Positions 44,794 to 53,645 of a stretch of DNA of 64,000 bases are shown here, one piece after another (the first letter of the stretch is position 1; every line of letters starts with the position of its first letter). Under the pieces are notes generated by a model that was not told the origin of the DNA, searched no databases, and worked only from the letters and a program-made list of their open reading frames with translations. Where the stretch lies: NCBI GenBank assembly GCA_040219355.1, contig JAVJSN010000017.1, positions 62,001 to 126,000 on the forward strand, read 5' to 3'. The position numbers and the translations under genes were made by a program. The stretch is from MH13 sp040219355. GTDB lineage: Bacteria; Pseudomonadota; Alphaproteobacteria; Rhizobiales; MH13.

Positions 44794-45815
44794 TGCGCTC
44801 CTCACTTCTTGCTCTTGCCCTGGCTGTTTCACCGTCGGTTGCCACAGCTGAACCACTCAACGTAGTCGCTAGTTTCTCCATCCTCGCCGACATGGTGCAG
44901 CAGGTGGGCGGCGAAGAGGTTCGCGTGACAAGCCTAGTTGGTCCTGGCGAAGATGCTCATGTTTATGAGCCTGTGCCCACCGATGTGGTGGCCGTCGCAG
45001 GCGCCGATTTGGTTATCGTCAACGGGCTCGGATTTGAGGGTTTCATGTCGCGGTTGATCGCCGCCAGCGAAACGCAAGCGCCGGTTATTGTTGCGACAAC
45101 CGACATGGATGTCTTGGGCGTCACCAGGCTTGTGGAGGATGATCACGACGATCACGCCCACGACGATCACGCCCATGACGATCACGCCCACGACGATCAC
45201 GCCCACGACGATCACCCCCACGACGATCACGCCCATGACGATCATGCCCATGACGATCATGCCCATGATGATCATAACCATGGTCCTATCGATCCCCATG
45301 CTTGGCAGTCTCTAGAGGCTGCAAAACTCTACGTTCTCAACATCCAAGTGGCGCTTTGTGCCGCGCGGGAAGAAAGCTGCGATGTGTTTAATCGCAATGC
45401 GGCAGCCTATGTTGCGGACCTCACCGAATTGGAGAGCGAGTGGCAGGCCGCCATTGGCGAGATCCCGCAAGAGGAACGCGTTGTGATCACCAGTCACGAT
45501 GCCTTTGGGTATTTGGCCCGTGACTTCGATCTCACCATGTTTGCTGCACAGGGCATGTCGACCAACAGCGAAGCCTCTGCCGCAGACATTGCGTCACTGA
45601 TTGATCAGATACGCGATACTGGCGCCCGTGCCTTGTTTCTCGAGAACGTTTCTGATCCTCGTTTGCTAGAGCAGATTGCCGATGAAACCGGTCTTGAAGT
45701 GTCCGGCACCCTCTACTCTGACGCCTTGGAAACGGAGGGTGAAGCCTCGACCTATCTGGGAATGATGGATGCCAATTTGCGCGCCATCAGGCAGGCATTG
45801 ACCGTCCAAAACTGA
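44793..45815 (+). CDS. znuA: Zinc ABC transporter substrate-binding protein with expanded His/Asp loop
   Basis: This 340-residue periplasmic protein has a signal peptide cleaved after ATA (residue 19). Zinc ligands of the cluster A-I family are visible in GEDAHVYEP, IDPHAWQS and ITSHDAFGY. Between the first two sits a metal-binding loop of nine DDHAH-type pentads (residues 119-163), encoded by 15-base DNA tandem repeats. In ZnuA such loops collect zinc and hand it to the high-affinity site. It is the last gene of znuCBA. Confidence 0.95.
   Translation: MRSSLLALALAVSPSVATAEPLNVVASFSILADMVQQVGGEEVRVTSLVGPGEDAHVYEPVPTDVVAVAGADLVIVNGLGFEGFMSRLIAASETQAPVIVATTDMDVLGVTRLVEDDHDDHAHDDHAHDDHAHDDHAHDDHPHDDHAHDDHAHDDHAHDDHNHGPIDPHAWQSLEAAKLYVLNIQVALCAAREESCDVFNRNAAAYVADLTELESEWQAAIGEIPQEERVVITSHDAFGYLARDFDLTMFAAQGMSTNSEASAADIASLIDQIRDTGARALFLENVSDPRLLEQIADETGLEVSGTLYSDALETEGEASTYLGMMDANLRAIRQALTVQN
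45147..45281 (+). repeat. 15-base tandem repeat array inside znuA
   Basis: Nine in-frame 15-base units encode DDHAH, with single variants DDHPH (fifth) and DDHNH (last). Units differ mainly by C/T wobble changes. In-frame arrays like this expand and contract by slippage without breaking the gene, so loop length probably varies between strains. Confidence 0.92.
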
Positions 45816-45834
45816 CGCGCACCTTCCGCCGCGC

Positions 45835-46611
45835 TTAGTCCAAACGATCGGGCAGCGCGGCGGTGATGCTGCCCTCAACGCGCCGCACCTCGGTGAGGTG
45901 CGTGCGCACCCCAAAGGCACTTTCCACGCGTTCGGGTATCAGTACCTCGTGTGGTGCCCCATCGGCCAAGAGCGCCCCATCCTTCATCAAAACAAGACGA
46001 TCAGCGTAGCGTGCGGCAAGGGCCAGATCGTGCATCACCACGACAATGCCTTTGCCAGCTTTGGCCTGGTTGGCGAGCACGCTCATGATCTCGAACTGAT
46101 AGCGCGGGTCCAGTGAGGCGAGAGGTTCGTCGGCCAGTAGAAACGAAGCCTCTACGGCCAGCGCCCGCGCCAGCGAAACGCGCATCTGTTCACCGCCAGA
46201 TAGGGTAAGCACTGATTGGTTGCGCAGCGCTGTAAGACCCATCGCCTCGAGCACACGCTCAACCACATTGTCTCCCTGGTCATCGTGAGCCTGCCCACCA
46301 TGAGGATGCCGACCAAGGGCAACAACCGCCTCGACGCTCAGTGGCCAGGCGTGGTTTTGCCCCTGCGGCAAATAGGCGATCTGCTTGGCGCGCTCCGAAG
46401 GGGAGAGCGAGGAGAGGGTCTTGCCATCCAGCTTGGTCTCGCCGCCATGGCCAATGAGACCGAGCAAGGCTTTGAGAAACGTGCTCTTTCCCGCGCCGTT
46501 GGGACCGAGAATGGCGGTCAACGTGCCGGTTTCCAAAGATAGATCAACTGGTTGAAGCAAGCGTGCCTTGCCAATCGAAACACTAATGTTTCTGGCTTCA
46601 AGCACTGTCAT
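45835..46611 (-). CDS. btuD: Cobalamin/iron-type ABC transporter ATP-binding protein
   Basis: This 258-residue FecE/BtuD-type ATPase has Walker A GPNGAGKSTFLKALLG, signature LSGGEQMRVSLARAL and Walker B FLLADEPLASLDP. It overlaps the permease gene by 4 bases (ATGA) and is third in the receptor-permease-ATPase operon. The setting next to btuF and cob genes points to cobalamin. The ATPase family alone would also fit heme or siderophore uptake. Confidence 0.85.
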   Translation of the reverse strand: MTVLEARNISVSIGKARLLQPVDLSLETGTLTAILGPNGAGKSTFLKALLGLIGHGGETKLDGKTLSSLSPSERAKQIAYLPQGQNHAWPLSVEAVVALGRHPHGGQAHDDQGDNVVERVLEAMGLTALRNQSVLTLSGGEQMRVSLARALAVEASFLLADEPLASLDPRYQFEIMSVLANQAKAGKGIVVVMHDLALAARYADRLVLMKDGALLADGAPHEVLIPERVESAFGVRTHLTEVRRVEGSITAALPDRLD

Positions 46612-47603
46612 AGGGTGGCTCGCCCAGCCAGTGCCCGCCGTTCTCGCAGCACCAGTCCCAAAAAGAACGGTGCGCCGACAAGCGCTGTCACAACACCGAC
46701 CTTCAGCGGCTCTCCGCTGGTCGGTACAAGCCGCACCAGAAGGTCTGCTGCGAGCAGCAAGCAGGCCCCTGCCAATGTGGCGGGCAGCAACAGGCGGGCC
46801 GGATCGTAACCCACCAAAGGGCGGACAAGATGCGGTGCAACCAGGCCGATAAAACCGATTGTTCCAGCCACAGAAACACCGGCGCCAACGGCCATGGCAA
46901 CGCCCACGATCAACACAAGGCGCAAGCGCTGGACATTGACGCCGAGGCTCGTGGCGGTGTCTTCGCCGAGACTCATTACCTTAAGTGCGCGCGCCTGCGT
47001 CGCGATCAGAATCGAGCCGATGATGATGAAGGGCCCCGCCATCGCGATATGTTGGAACGAACGATCTTCCAAAGACCCAAGCAGCCAAAAGGCCACTTCC
47101 AGCGCTGCGAATGGGTTGGGCGAGAGATTGAGTGCCAGCGACGTGCCTGCCGCCGCAAAACTGGAAAGCACCAACCCTGCCAAAAGCAAAACGATGATCG
47201 GCGCATCACGGCCCGCAAGCAGCATCAGCGCACCAACCGACGCCAAAGCACCTACCATGCCTGCCACGGGAAGAGCGAAAGACAGAGCGCCGGCCAGCCC
47301 TGAACTTATCATAATCACCGCGCCCAGCGCCGCAGCTGACGGTGCACCAAATAAAGATGGTGAGGCCAGCGGATTGCGCACCAACCCTTGGAGGCCCGCG
47401 CCGCACAAGCCCAGTGATCCTCCAATGAGGATTGCCAGAAGCGTGCGCGGCAAGCGGATTTCATAGACAATCAGTGCAAGGCGTTCATCTGACCGGGTGA
47501 GAGCTGCCAAGAACTGATCGAGTGAGAAAGCGGTCGTTCCAACTGCCAAGGAGAGCGCGGCCAGCGCCAGAAGCACAACAGCAAGGCTGGCGCTGAGCCG
47601 CAT
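46608..47603 (-). CDS. btuC: FecCD-family permease, cobalamin-type
   Basis: This 331-residue permease of the BtuC/FecCD family has about ten hydrophobic helices and the conserved stretches GGSLGLCGAGLQGLVRNPLA and GTIGFIGLVAPHLVRPLVG. ATG 47603 is preferred over GTG 47606 from spacing to AGGGAC. It lies 12 bases after the receptor gene and overlaps btuD. Substrate is assigned from the neighbours. Confidence 0.88.
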   Translation of the reverse strand: MRLSASLAVVLLALAALSLAVGTTAFSLDQFLAALTRSDERLALIVYEIRLPRTLLAILIGGSLGLCGAGLQGLVRNPLASPSLFGAPSAAALGAVIMISSGLAGALSFALPVAGMVGALASVGALMLLAGRDAPIIVLLLAGLVLSSFAAAGTSLALNLSPNPFAALEVAFWLLGSLEDRSFQHIAMAGPFIIIGSILIATQARALKVMSLGEDTATSLGVNVQRLRLVLIVGVAMAVGAGVSVAGTIGFIGLVAPHLVRPLVGYDPARLLLPATLAGACLLLAADLLVRLVPTSGEPLKVGVVTALVGAPFFLGLVLRERRALAGRATL

Positions 47604-47615
47604 CACATAAAGTCC

Positions 47616-49472
47616 CTAGAACGTGGCCCGAATACCGGCATAGGCTGACAGCCCGGGCGTGTTGTAGCCATCACGCACCTGATACTCGGCATCGAACAGA
47701 TTCTCGACGCGACCAAACAGTTCCAGATGTTCGTGAGCCTGATAGCTTGCTGAAAGATCAACGCGGATGAATGAATCCAGTGGCGTGGTGTTGGCATCGT
47801 CGTTGAACCACTCTCCTCCGGTGAAAACGGCCGTTCCAGTGACCGAGAGCCTATCAATACCGCGATATGTCAGACTAACCTGGCCTTCATGCTCTGCGCG
47901 TCGAGCCAAGCGCCGGCCGGTGCTTTCGTCATTCGCAATCAGGTAGGTATAGGCGGCTGATGCATCCAACTGACCTGGAATGAGCCGCGCATCGGCGCTG
48001 AATTCGACACCATAGGTTTCAGCCTCCGAGCGGTTCAGATAGCCGAGCGCAAAATCATAATCGATCAGGTTTTCAATAGCATTGTAAAAGCCGGTCAGAT
48101 CAACTGTTGCGCGTCCATCGAACAGGACCTGTGTGATTCCTGCATCGACACCCAGACTTTGCTCTGGAAGCAGATTGGGGTTGGGACCAAAAGGACCGAA
48201 CCTCTGATATAGGGTTGGGGCATCCGCCCCGGTTCCAACGCTTGCGTGAAGCCGTGTTTCGGTCTGGAAGATCTCATATACCGCCGTTCCTCGGCCAGTC
48301 ACGAACACACCCGCATCGTCAAAGTCATCAACCCGGATAGCTGCTGAGAGATGCAGATTAGGTCCGATAGAGAACTGATGAAGTGCAAATGCGCCGAAAT
48401 AGGTTTCACCACCTTCATATTGCGGGGCGGCTCCCACATTGCCCTGCGTTGCTTCCTGACGTTCAACGCTTAGTCCCGCAAGGAAGATCCCATAGTCTTG
48501 TAAATCGAAGCTGCTCGTCCATTCTCCGCCGATGCGGCTACCTTCATAGGTTCGGTCGGTTTTCGCGCCACGATCATCGAAATTGTCGGTTAGGCCGCCA
48601 TAGACGGTAAGTGTGTTCACCCAGCGGTCATCAAAACTTTCATGACGCAGGCGGGCCGAGCCATTAAGTGTTTGCAACTCTCGTTCACCGCTTTCGTCTG
48701 TTGTTGACTCATCGTGTTCGGCGTCGGTTTGGTTGGCCTGGATCTGAGCATCGAGCGTTAGCGCTTCCGACAGATTGATGGTGCCCCGCAAAAACCCACT
48801 GAGTTGGCGGGTTGCGTCGTCTTCGGTGTTGGAGTCACGACGAGAAAAGCCATTGCTCGCTGTATGCGAGAAACTGCCAATAATGCCGATCTGCTCGCTG
48901 CCGTAAGACAACTGCAACACTTCGCGATGGGTGCCGAAGCTTCCCCCTTCAACGCTGGCCGAGCCAGACAAACCTTGCGAGGCTTGCTTGGTAATGATGT
49001 TGATGACACCGCCGATGGAGTCCGATCCATAGAGCGCAGACTGGGGACCGCGTAGCACCTCGATGCGCTCGATCAAATCCGGCGCAATCGAGCTGTAGTC
49101 AAACGTGTTTCGTGTCGAGGTCGTGCTGGTCACCGGGATGCCATCGATCATCACCATTGTGTGCTGGTTTTCGGCGCCCCGAAGGCGCACATCTCCATTT
49201 GACCCAAAACCACCAGCGCTGGTGAAGCTCACCCCTGGAACCGAGCTTAAGATCTCGGCCACAGACGTTTGCCCCGCTTGTTCGATCTCCTCGCGGGTGA
49301 TCACGCTCACCGCGCTGCCGGCCCGTGCAATGGGCGTGGCAATGCCGCGGTAGGGCGCGAAAACCGTGATTTCCGATTGGGCGTGTGCCGCAGGGGTAGA
49401 GAAAAGGGGTGCGGCTACAGCCGCAACAAAAAAGCCGGCCAAAAAGCCGGGCGTCGATACGCGTACCATCAT
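47616..49472 (-). CDS. btuB: TonB-dependent receptor, BtuB-like
   Basis: This 618-residue outer membrane receptor has a signal peptide (cleavage after AHA, residue 31), a TonB-box-like SEITVFAP, a plug domain (EILSSVPGVSFTSAGGFG, VMIDGIPV, IERIEVLRGPQSALYGSDSIGG) and a 22-strand barrel ending in YAGIRATF with a terminal Phe. Size and plug sequence match the BtuB branch (about 600-620). I place the start at ATG 49472, next to AAAGG; the frame is open to 49709 through btuF. Operon order btuB-btuC-btuD on the minus strand and divergent btuF support B12 import. Confidence 0.92.
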   Translation of the reverse strand: MMVRVSTPGFLAGFFVAAVAAPLFSTPAAHAQSEITVFAPYRGIATPIARAGSAVSVITREEIEQAGQTSVAEILSSVPGVSFTSAGGFGSNGDVRLRGAENQHTMVMIDGIPVTSTTSTRNTFDYSSIAPDLIERIEVLRGPQSALYGSDSIGGVINIITKQASQGLSGSASVEGGSFGTHREVLQLSYGSEQIGIIGSFSHTASNGFSRRDSNTEDDATRQLSGFLRGTINLSEALTLDAQIQANQTDAEHDESTTDESGERELQTLNGSARLRHESFDDRWVNTLTVYGGLTDNFDDRGAKTDRTYEGSRIGGEWTSSFDLQDYGIFLAGLSVERQEATQGNVGAAPQYEGGETYFGAFALHQFSIGPNLHLSAAIRVDDFDDAGVFVTGRGTAVYEIFQTETRLHASVGTGADAPTLYQRFGPFGPNPNLLPEQSLGVDAGITQVLFDGRATVDLTGFYNAIENLIDYDFALGYLNRSEAETYGVEFSADARLIPGQLDASAAYTYLIANDESTGRRLARRAEHEGQVSLTYRGIDRLSVTGTAVFTGGEWFNDDANTTPLDSFIRVDLSASYQAHEHLELFGRVENLFDAEYQVRDGYNTPGLSAYAGIRATF

Positions 49473-49554
49473 CAGACCTTTACTGTTTCGATCTGGTTGT
49501 TCACAACCACCCGTCACGGTGTGTGTCCCGGGCGTGTAACGATTTGTTAAGGCT

Positions 49555-50448
49555 TTGAAATTGGTTCGGCAATCAATCCAAAGGGGTAAAAAGGCATATC
49601 TCTTTAGCCTGTTCGCGATGTTGTTAACGCTTGTCGTTTTGGCGCAGGCGAAGGCCAATGATGAGCGCACGATACGCCCAGAACGCATTGTTTCGCTGAA
49701 CATGTGCACCGACCAGCTGCTTTTGGCGCTGGCCGACCCTGACCAAATCGTTGGCCTCAGCCGTTTTGCTGGCGATGAGCGCTTGTCCTACGTAGCCGAA
49801 CAGGCCGCACCTTATCCACAACTTCCTGCCGCAGCCGAGGCAGTGATCGCGCTGGAGCCAGAGCTCGTCCTTACCGGCCGGTTCACTGATCGGGCCGCCA
49901 AAGAGATGCTTGCCCGCTTCGACTACCGCGTCGAGGAAGTGCCGTTTGTGCGCTCGCTTGAGGATGCCCGTGAGGCCATTGGGCTCGTCGCTGAGATGGT
50001 GGGCCACCCTGATCGCGGGCAGGCGCTAATTGACGACCTGGATGCCGCCCTGGCAGACGCGCAATCGCAGGAGGAGCTCAGCGCTCTCATCATCCAGCGA
50101 CGCGGCTATGCCACCGGCACCGCTTCGCTTGCCGGCGATCTGCTGGCAGCGCTGGGGGTGCGTTTGGCAAGCGAGGATCTGGTGGGCGCGCGTGGAGGCT
50201 TTGCCGATCTTGAAACCATCATTCGCGCGGAGCCAGACGTGCTGATTACCGCCACCTTGGATCGTGAGACCGATGATCAGGGCTCTGCACTTCTCCTTCA
50301 TCCAGCGCTCGACGAACGCTATCCGCCAGCGCGCCGGATCATTATGCCGGAGCGCTTGACCCTGTGCGCCGGTCCATCCCTGATCAAAGCGATAGAGCAC
50401 ATCGCCAATGAGCGCGATCAGGCCGTGCGGAGGCTCGCGGGTGGCTGA
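49555..50448 (+). CDS. btuF: Cobalamin ABC transporter substrate-binding protein
   Basis: This periplasmic protein (up to 297 residues) has an N-terminal signal sequence (KKAYLFSLFAMLLTLVVLAQAKA) and the class III binding-protein fold with IVSLNMCTDQLLLALADPD and EAVIALEPELVL. The frame opens at TTG 49555; TTG 49561, 8 bases after AAGG, is about as likely. It lies divergent from btuB, only 82 bases away. Its end overlaps cobD by 8 bases, joining B12 uptake to B12 synthesis. Confidence 0.85.
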   Translation: MKLVRQSIQRGKKAYLFSLFAMLLTLVVLAQAKANDERTIRPERIVSLNMCTDQLLLALADPDQIVGLSRFAGDERLSYVAEQAAPYPQLPAAAEAVIALEPELVLTGRFTDRAAKEMLARFDYRVEEVPFVRSLEDAREAIGLVAEMVGHPDRGQALIDDLDAALADAQSQEELSALIIQRRGYATGTASLAGDLLAALGVRLASEDLVGARGGFADLETIIRAEPDVLITATLDRETDDQGSALLLHPALDERYPPARRIIMPERLTLCAGPSLIKAIEHIANERDQAVRRLAGG

Positions 50449-51451
50449 GTGGTTCGCTTTCAACGCGCTTGCGCTGATGGCGGCGCTTTTGCTGGATGCG
50501 GTTTTTGGCGAACCAGACTGGCTGTGGAAACGCATGCCGCATCCCGTCGTCCTAATAGGGAAGTTCATTGCAGTGCTCGACCGCTGGATGAACCGGGATC
50601 ATCACACGCCGTTTCGGCGCAAGCGGGCTGGTATCAATGCATTGATACGCTTGATTTTTGTGGTCGCCGCATTGTCGGCAGGGTTGCTGCTCTATGCCAG
50701 CATTCTCCACCCGCTCCTGGGTTTTGCACTGACCACCATTGCCGGTGCGATTTTTCTGGCGCAGCGTTCGCTGCATGATCATGTTGAAGCGGTGCGGTTG
50801 CCCTTGGCGGACGGTGATTTGCCTGCTGCGCGACAGGCGCTTTCGATGATCGTCGGTCGAAACACTGAGACTCTAGATGAGTCCGGCATTGCCCGTGCGG
50901 CGCTGGAAAGTCTGGCGGAAAACCATTCAGATGGCGTCATCGCACCGGCTTTCTGGATGCTGATCGGCGGGCTGCCGGGCATCGCGCTTTACAAGGCGAT
51001 CAACACCGCCGACTCCATGATTGGCTACAAAACCGATCGCCATCTGCATTTCGGCTGGGCCGCGGCCAAGCTCGATGACGTAGTGAATTGGTTGCCCGCA
51101 CGGCTTTCGGTTGGACTGATCATGCTAGCGGTGCTCATCACCAGGCTATCCAACGCAAAGAGCGCATTCAATCTGCCGGATTGGGCCATTGTCCGCCGCG
51201 ATGCGCCAACCCACGCATCTCCCAATGCTGGCTGGCCGGAAGCGGGCTATGCCAGCGCCCTGGGTATCGCATTGGGCGGGCCGCGCACCTATTCAACCGG
51301 CACGGTGGACGCGCCCTACATTAATGGTGCTGGCGAAAAGCAGCTTGCCGCCAAAGATATCCAAGCAGGCTTGGCACTGTTCCGCGCCACCTGCGCGGCG
51401 ACGCTCCTGGTTGTGGTCTTGATCACCGCTGCTATCGGCTTTTTGCAATAG
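50441..51451 (+). CDS. cobD: Adenosylcobinamide-phosphate synthase
   Basis: This 336-residue membrane protein of the CobD/CbiB family attaches aminopropanol (or its phosphate) to adenosylcobyric acid. Landmarks are DAVFGEPDWLWKRMPHPVVLIG near the start, SLAENHSDGVIAPAFW, and DSMIGYKTDRHLHFGWAAAKLDD. GTG 50441 is chosen because GGAGG lies 7 bases upstream and it gives the family N-terminus; it overlaps btuF by 8 bases. The last 20 bases overlap the convergent cobQ end. The L-threonine-phosphate decarboxylase gene cobC, often adjacent, is not here. Confidence 0.94.
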   Translation: MAEWFAFNALALMAALLLDAVFGEPDWLWKRMPHPVVLIGKFIAVLDRWMNRDHHTPFRRKRAGINALIRLIFVVAALSAGLLLYASILHPLLGFALTTIAGAIFLAQRSLHDHVEAVRLPLADGDLPAARQALSMIVGRNTETLDESGIARAALESLAENHSDGVIAPAFWMLIGGLPGIALYKAINTADSMIGYKTDRHLHFGWAAAKLDDVVNWLPARLSVGLIMLAVLITRLSNAKSAFNLPDWAIVRRDAPTHASPNAGWPEAGYASALGIALGGPRTYSTGTVDAPYINGAGEKQLAAKDIQAGLALFRATCAATLLVVVLITAAIGFLQ

Positions 51452-52886
51452 CTAGCAATCCATCCACATCCATGTGCTCTGCCAAATGATCAGCCAATCC
51501 ATCCAGGGCTGTTTCGACACGTGCTTGATAGGCGACAGACGCGCGCGCACCCAAGTGCTTCAAAAACGCTGCACGAAACGCATCGCTTGCAAAAAGCCCG
51601 TGCAGATAGGTGCCCATAACCCGGCCGTTTGACGAAATCGCTCCATCAAACCCGGTATCCAGCGATAGCATGGGCCGCTGGCAGTCCGACCCATGCGTCA
51701 CGCCCAGATGGATCTCATAGCCTTCAACAGGCGTCCCGGTTTCCGGGTGCACGCCCTTGGCGAAGTTGGTTGTTTTATCGGCTGAAAGCGTGGTCTCCAC
51801 ATCCAGCAGACCAAGTCCTGCTTCCTGCCCCGCAGGGCCCTCGACGCCGCCTGGGTCAGCAACGCTGCGCCCCAGCATCTGGTAGCCACCACAAAGCCCG
51901 ACCACATAGCCGCCGCGCCGCACATGAGCCATCAGATCGATATCCCAGCCCTCGGCCTTGAAGGCTTGCAGGTCAGCCATGGTGGCCTTTGATCCCGGCA
52001 GGATGACACAGGCAGCATCAACTGGCAGCGGCGTACCCGGCTCGATGATCTGCAGGTCCACACCCGGCTCCATGCGCAGCGGATCAAGGTCCTCGAAATT
52101 GGCAATCCGGCCAAGGCGCGGCACCGCAATCACCAGACCGTCGCCGGAGCCGTCGGCAAGGCCCAGCACATCTTCTGCAGGAAGATCGCGTGCCGGATCG
52201 AACCAGGGGATCACGCCAAAGCTTGGCCAGCGCGTGCGCGAGACGATCTCGGCCAAACCATCATCAAACAGGCTTGGATCACCGCGAAACCGGTTGATGA
52301 AAAACCCTTTGATAAGCACCTGGTCCTCGTCAGGCAGCAAAGCATGGGTGCCGACCACGCTGGCGATGACACCGCCGCGGTCGATGTCCGCGCACAGCAC
52401 CACCGGCACCCGAGCAGCACCAGCAAAGCCCATATTGGCAATGTCACCAGCGCGCAGATTGACTTCCGCCGGGCTGCCCGCACCCTCAACTAGGATGATG
52501 TCGGCCTGCTGTTCCAGCACCGCAAAGCTTTCCAGAACCCGCGTCATCAGCTCGGATTTGCGTGCGCCATACTCCGCTGCCTTCATCGTGCCCCAGACTT
52601 TGCCCTGCACCACGATCTGGCTGCCAACATCGCTCTGCGGCTTCATAAGCACCGGATTCATATGCACGCTGGCAGGCACGTTGGCAGCCTGGGCCTGCAG
52701 CGCTTGGGCCCGCCCGATTTCGCCGCCATCAATGGTAACCGCTGCATTGTTGGACATGTTCTGCGGTTTGAACGGCAGCACTTTCAGCCCCCGCCGCGCC
52801 AGCAGTCGGCACAGCCCCGCTACGATCACCGACTTGCCGACATTGGAGCCGGTGCCTTGAATCATCAGGGCGGGGGTTTTAGCCAC
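51432..52886 (-). CDS. cobQ: Cobyric acid synthase
   Basis: This glutamine-dependent amidotransferase adds four amide groups to adenosylcobyrinic acid a,c-diamide. The N-terminal P-loop-like ATP site is QGTGSNVGKS; the C-terminal class I glutaminase domain has its cysteine in CGGYQMLG and a histidine in YLHGLF. I choose GTG 52886, which follows GGAGAG and gives the standard start AKTPALMIQGTG; 484 residues. The frame is also open from ATG 52901, but those codons fall inside an interspersed palindromic repeat. Confidence 0.94.
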   Translation of the reverse strand: MAKTPALMIQGTGSNVGKSVIVAGLCRLLARRGLKVLPFKPQNMSNNAAVTIDGGEIGRAQALQAQAANVPASVHMNPVLMKPQSDVGSQIVVQGKVWGTMKAAEYGARKSELMTRVLESFAVLEQQADIILVEGAGSPAEVNLRAGDIANMGFAGAARVPVVLCADIDRGGVIASVVGTHALLPDEDQVLIKGFFINRFRGDPSLFDDGLAEIVSRTRWPSFGVIPWFDPARDLPAEDVLGLADGSGDGLVIAVPRLGRIANFEDLDPLRMEPGVDLQIIEPGTPLPVDAACVILPGSKATMADLQAFKAEGWDIDLMAHVRRGGYVVGLCGGYQMLGRSVADPGGVEGPAGQEAGLGLLDVETTLSADKTTNFAKGVHPETGTPVEGYEIHLGVTHGSDCQRPMLSLDTGFDGAISSNGRVMGTYLHGLFASDAFRAAFLKHLGARASVAYQARVETALDGLADHLAEHMDVDGLLAIAKSR

Positions 52887-52895
52887 ACATCTCTC

Positions 52896-53004
52896 CGTCA
52901 TCCTCGGGCTTGCCCCCAGGATCCATCTCTATCGTGCAAATCATCCGCTAGGGTACAAGCTGAAAGCCGGAATACTGGATGGCCGGCTCAGCCCGGCCAT
53001 GACG
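52896..53004. repeat. Interspersed palindromic repeat between cobO and cobQ
   Basis: Two hairpin arms of the alphaproteobacterial REP-like type face each other: CGTCATCCTCGGGCTTGCCC with AGGATCCATC (52896-52927), and CTGGATGGCCGGCTCAGCCC with GGCCATGACG (52975-53004). GTCAT...GGATCCATC and ...GGCCATGAC ends are typical of such elements. It fills the cobO-cobQ gap, and its left arm supplies part of the cobQ leader. Confidence 0.7.
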
Positions 53005-53015
53005 AATGTGTGATA

Positions 53016-53645
53016 TCAAAATTCAATGCCCTGCTGCGCTTTCACGCCGGAGCGGAACGGATGCTTGATCTGCGTCATCTCGGTGACGAGATCGGCGATC
53101 TCGATCAGCTCTTCAGGCGCATTGCGCCCGGTTACGATCACATGCACATCGTCCGGCTTCTCATCGCGCAGGAACCGCACGACCTCGGCCGGGTCGATAT
53201 AGCTATAGCGAAGCACGATATTGAGCTCATCAAGCAGCACCAGCTTTTGCTCGCCGCCGGTGATGAGAGCCTTGGCTTTATCCCAAGCGGCCTCGGCGGC
53301 AGCGATGTCGCGCTGGCGGTCCTGTGTTTCCCATGTGAAGCCTTCGCCCATCGTATTGATGGTCACGAGGTCGGAGAAGCGCTCCAAAACCGCGCGCTCG
53401 CCGGTTTCCCATTTGCCCTTCACAAACTGGATAATACCGACGCGTTGACCATGCCCAAGTGCGCGAAACACCATGCCAAAAGCTGCCGTACTTTTGCCTT
53501 TGCCTTTTCCAGTGTGAACGATCAGCAGGCCCTTCTCGATGGTTTTTGTCGCGATGATCTTGTCGCGCGCGGCCTTCTTCTTGCGCATCTTTTCGGCGTG
53601 GCGCGCGTTTAGCTCTTCTTCGCTCATGGTGGCTTTTTCGGTCAT
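53016..53645 (-). CDS. cobO: Cob(I)yrinic acid a,c-diamide adenosyltransferase
   Basis: This 209-residue CobA/CobO/BtuR-type enzyme moves the adenosyl group of ATP to the cobalt of the corrin. The P-loop is VHTGKGKGKSTAAFG near residue 45; LLDELNIVLRY and VIVTGRNAPEELIEIADLVTEM are family landmarks. Its ATG overlaps the cobN stop by 4 bases (ATGA). It acts after CobN in the pathway and before CobQ, matching the gene order. Confidence 0.96.
   Translation of the reverse strand: MTEKATMSEEELNARHAEKMRKKKAARDKIIATKTIEKGLLIVHTGKGKGKSTAAFGMVFRALGHGQRVGIIQFVKGKWETGERAVLERFSDLVTINTMGEGFTWETQDRQRDIAAAEAAWDKAKALITGGEQKLVLLDELNIVLRYSYIDPAEVVRFLRDEKPDDVHVIVTGRNAPEELIEIADLVTEMTQIKHPFRSGVKAQQGIEF

Noticed and set aside
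45139..45284. CRISPR-like repeat array.
   Set aside because: Repeats are contiguous 15-base in-frame codons with no spacers and encode the ZnuA loop.
44934..45299. Minus-strand frame with repeated MGVIVVGVIVVG-like hydrophobic segments.
   Set aside because: It is the exact antisense of the znuA DDHAH repeat; antisense of His/Asp codons always reads as Val/Ile/Met. No ribosome-binding site.
45878..45908. Possible third copy of the GAGGTGCG operator near 45890.
   Set aside because: It lies inside the btuD coding region and only partly matches; it is likely chance.
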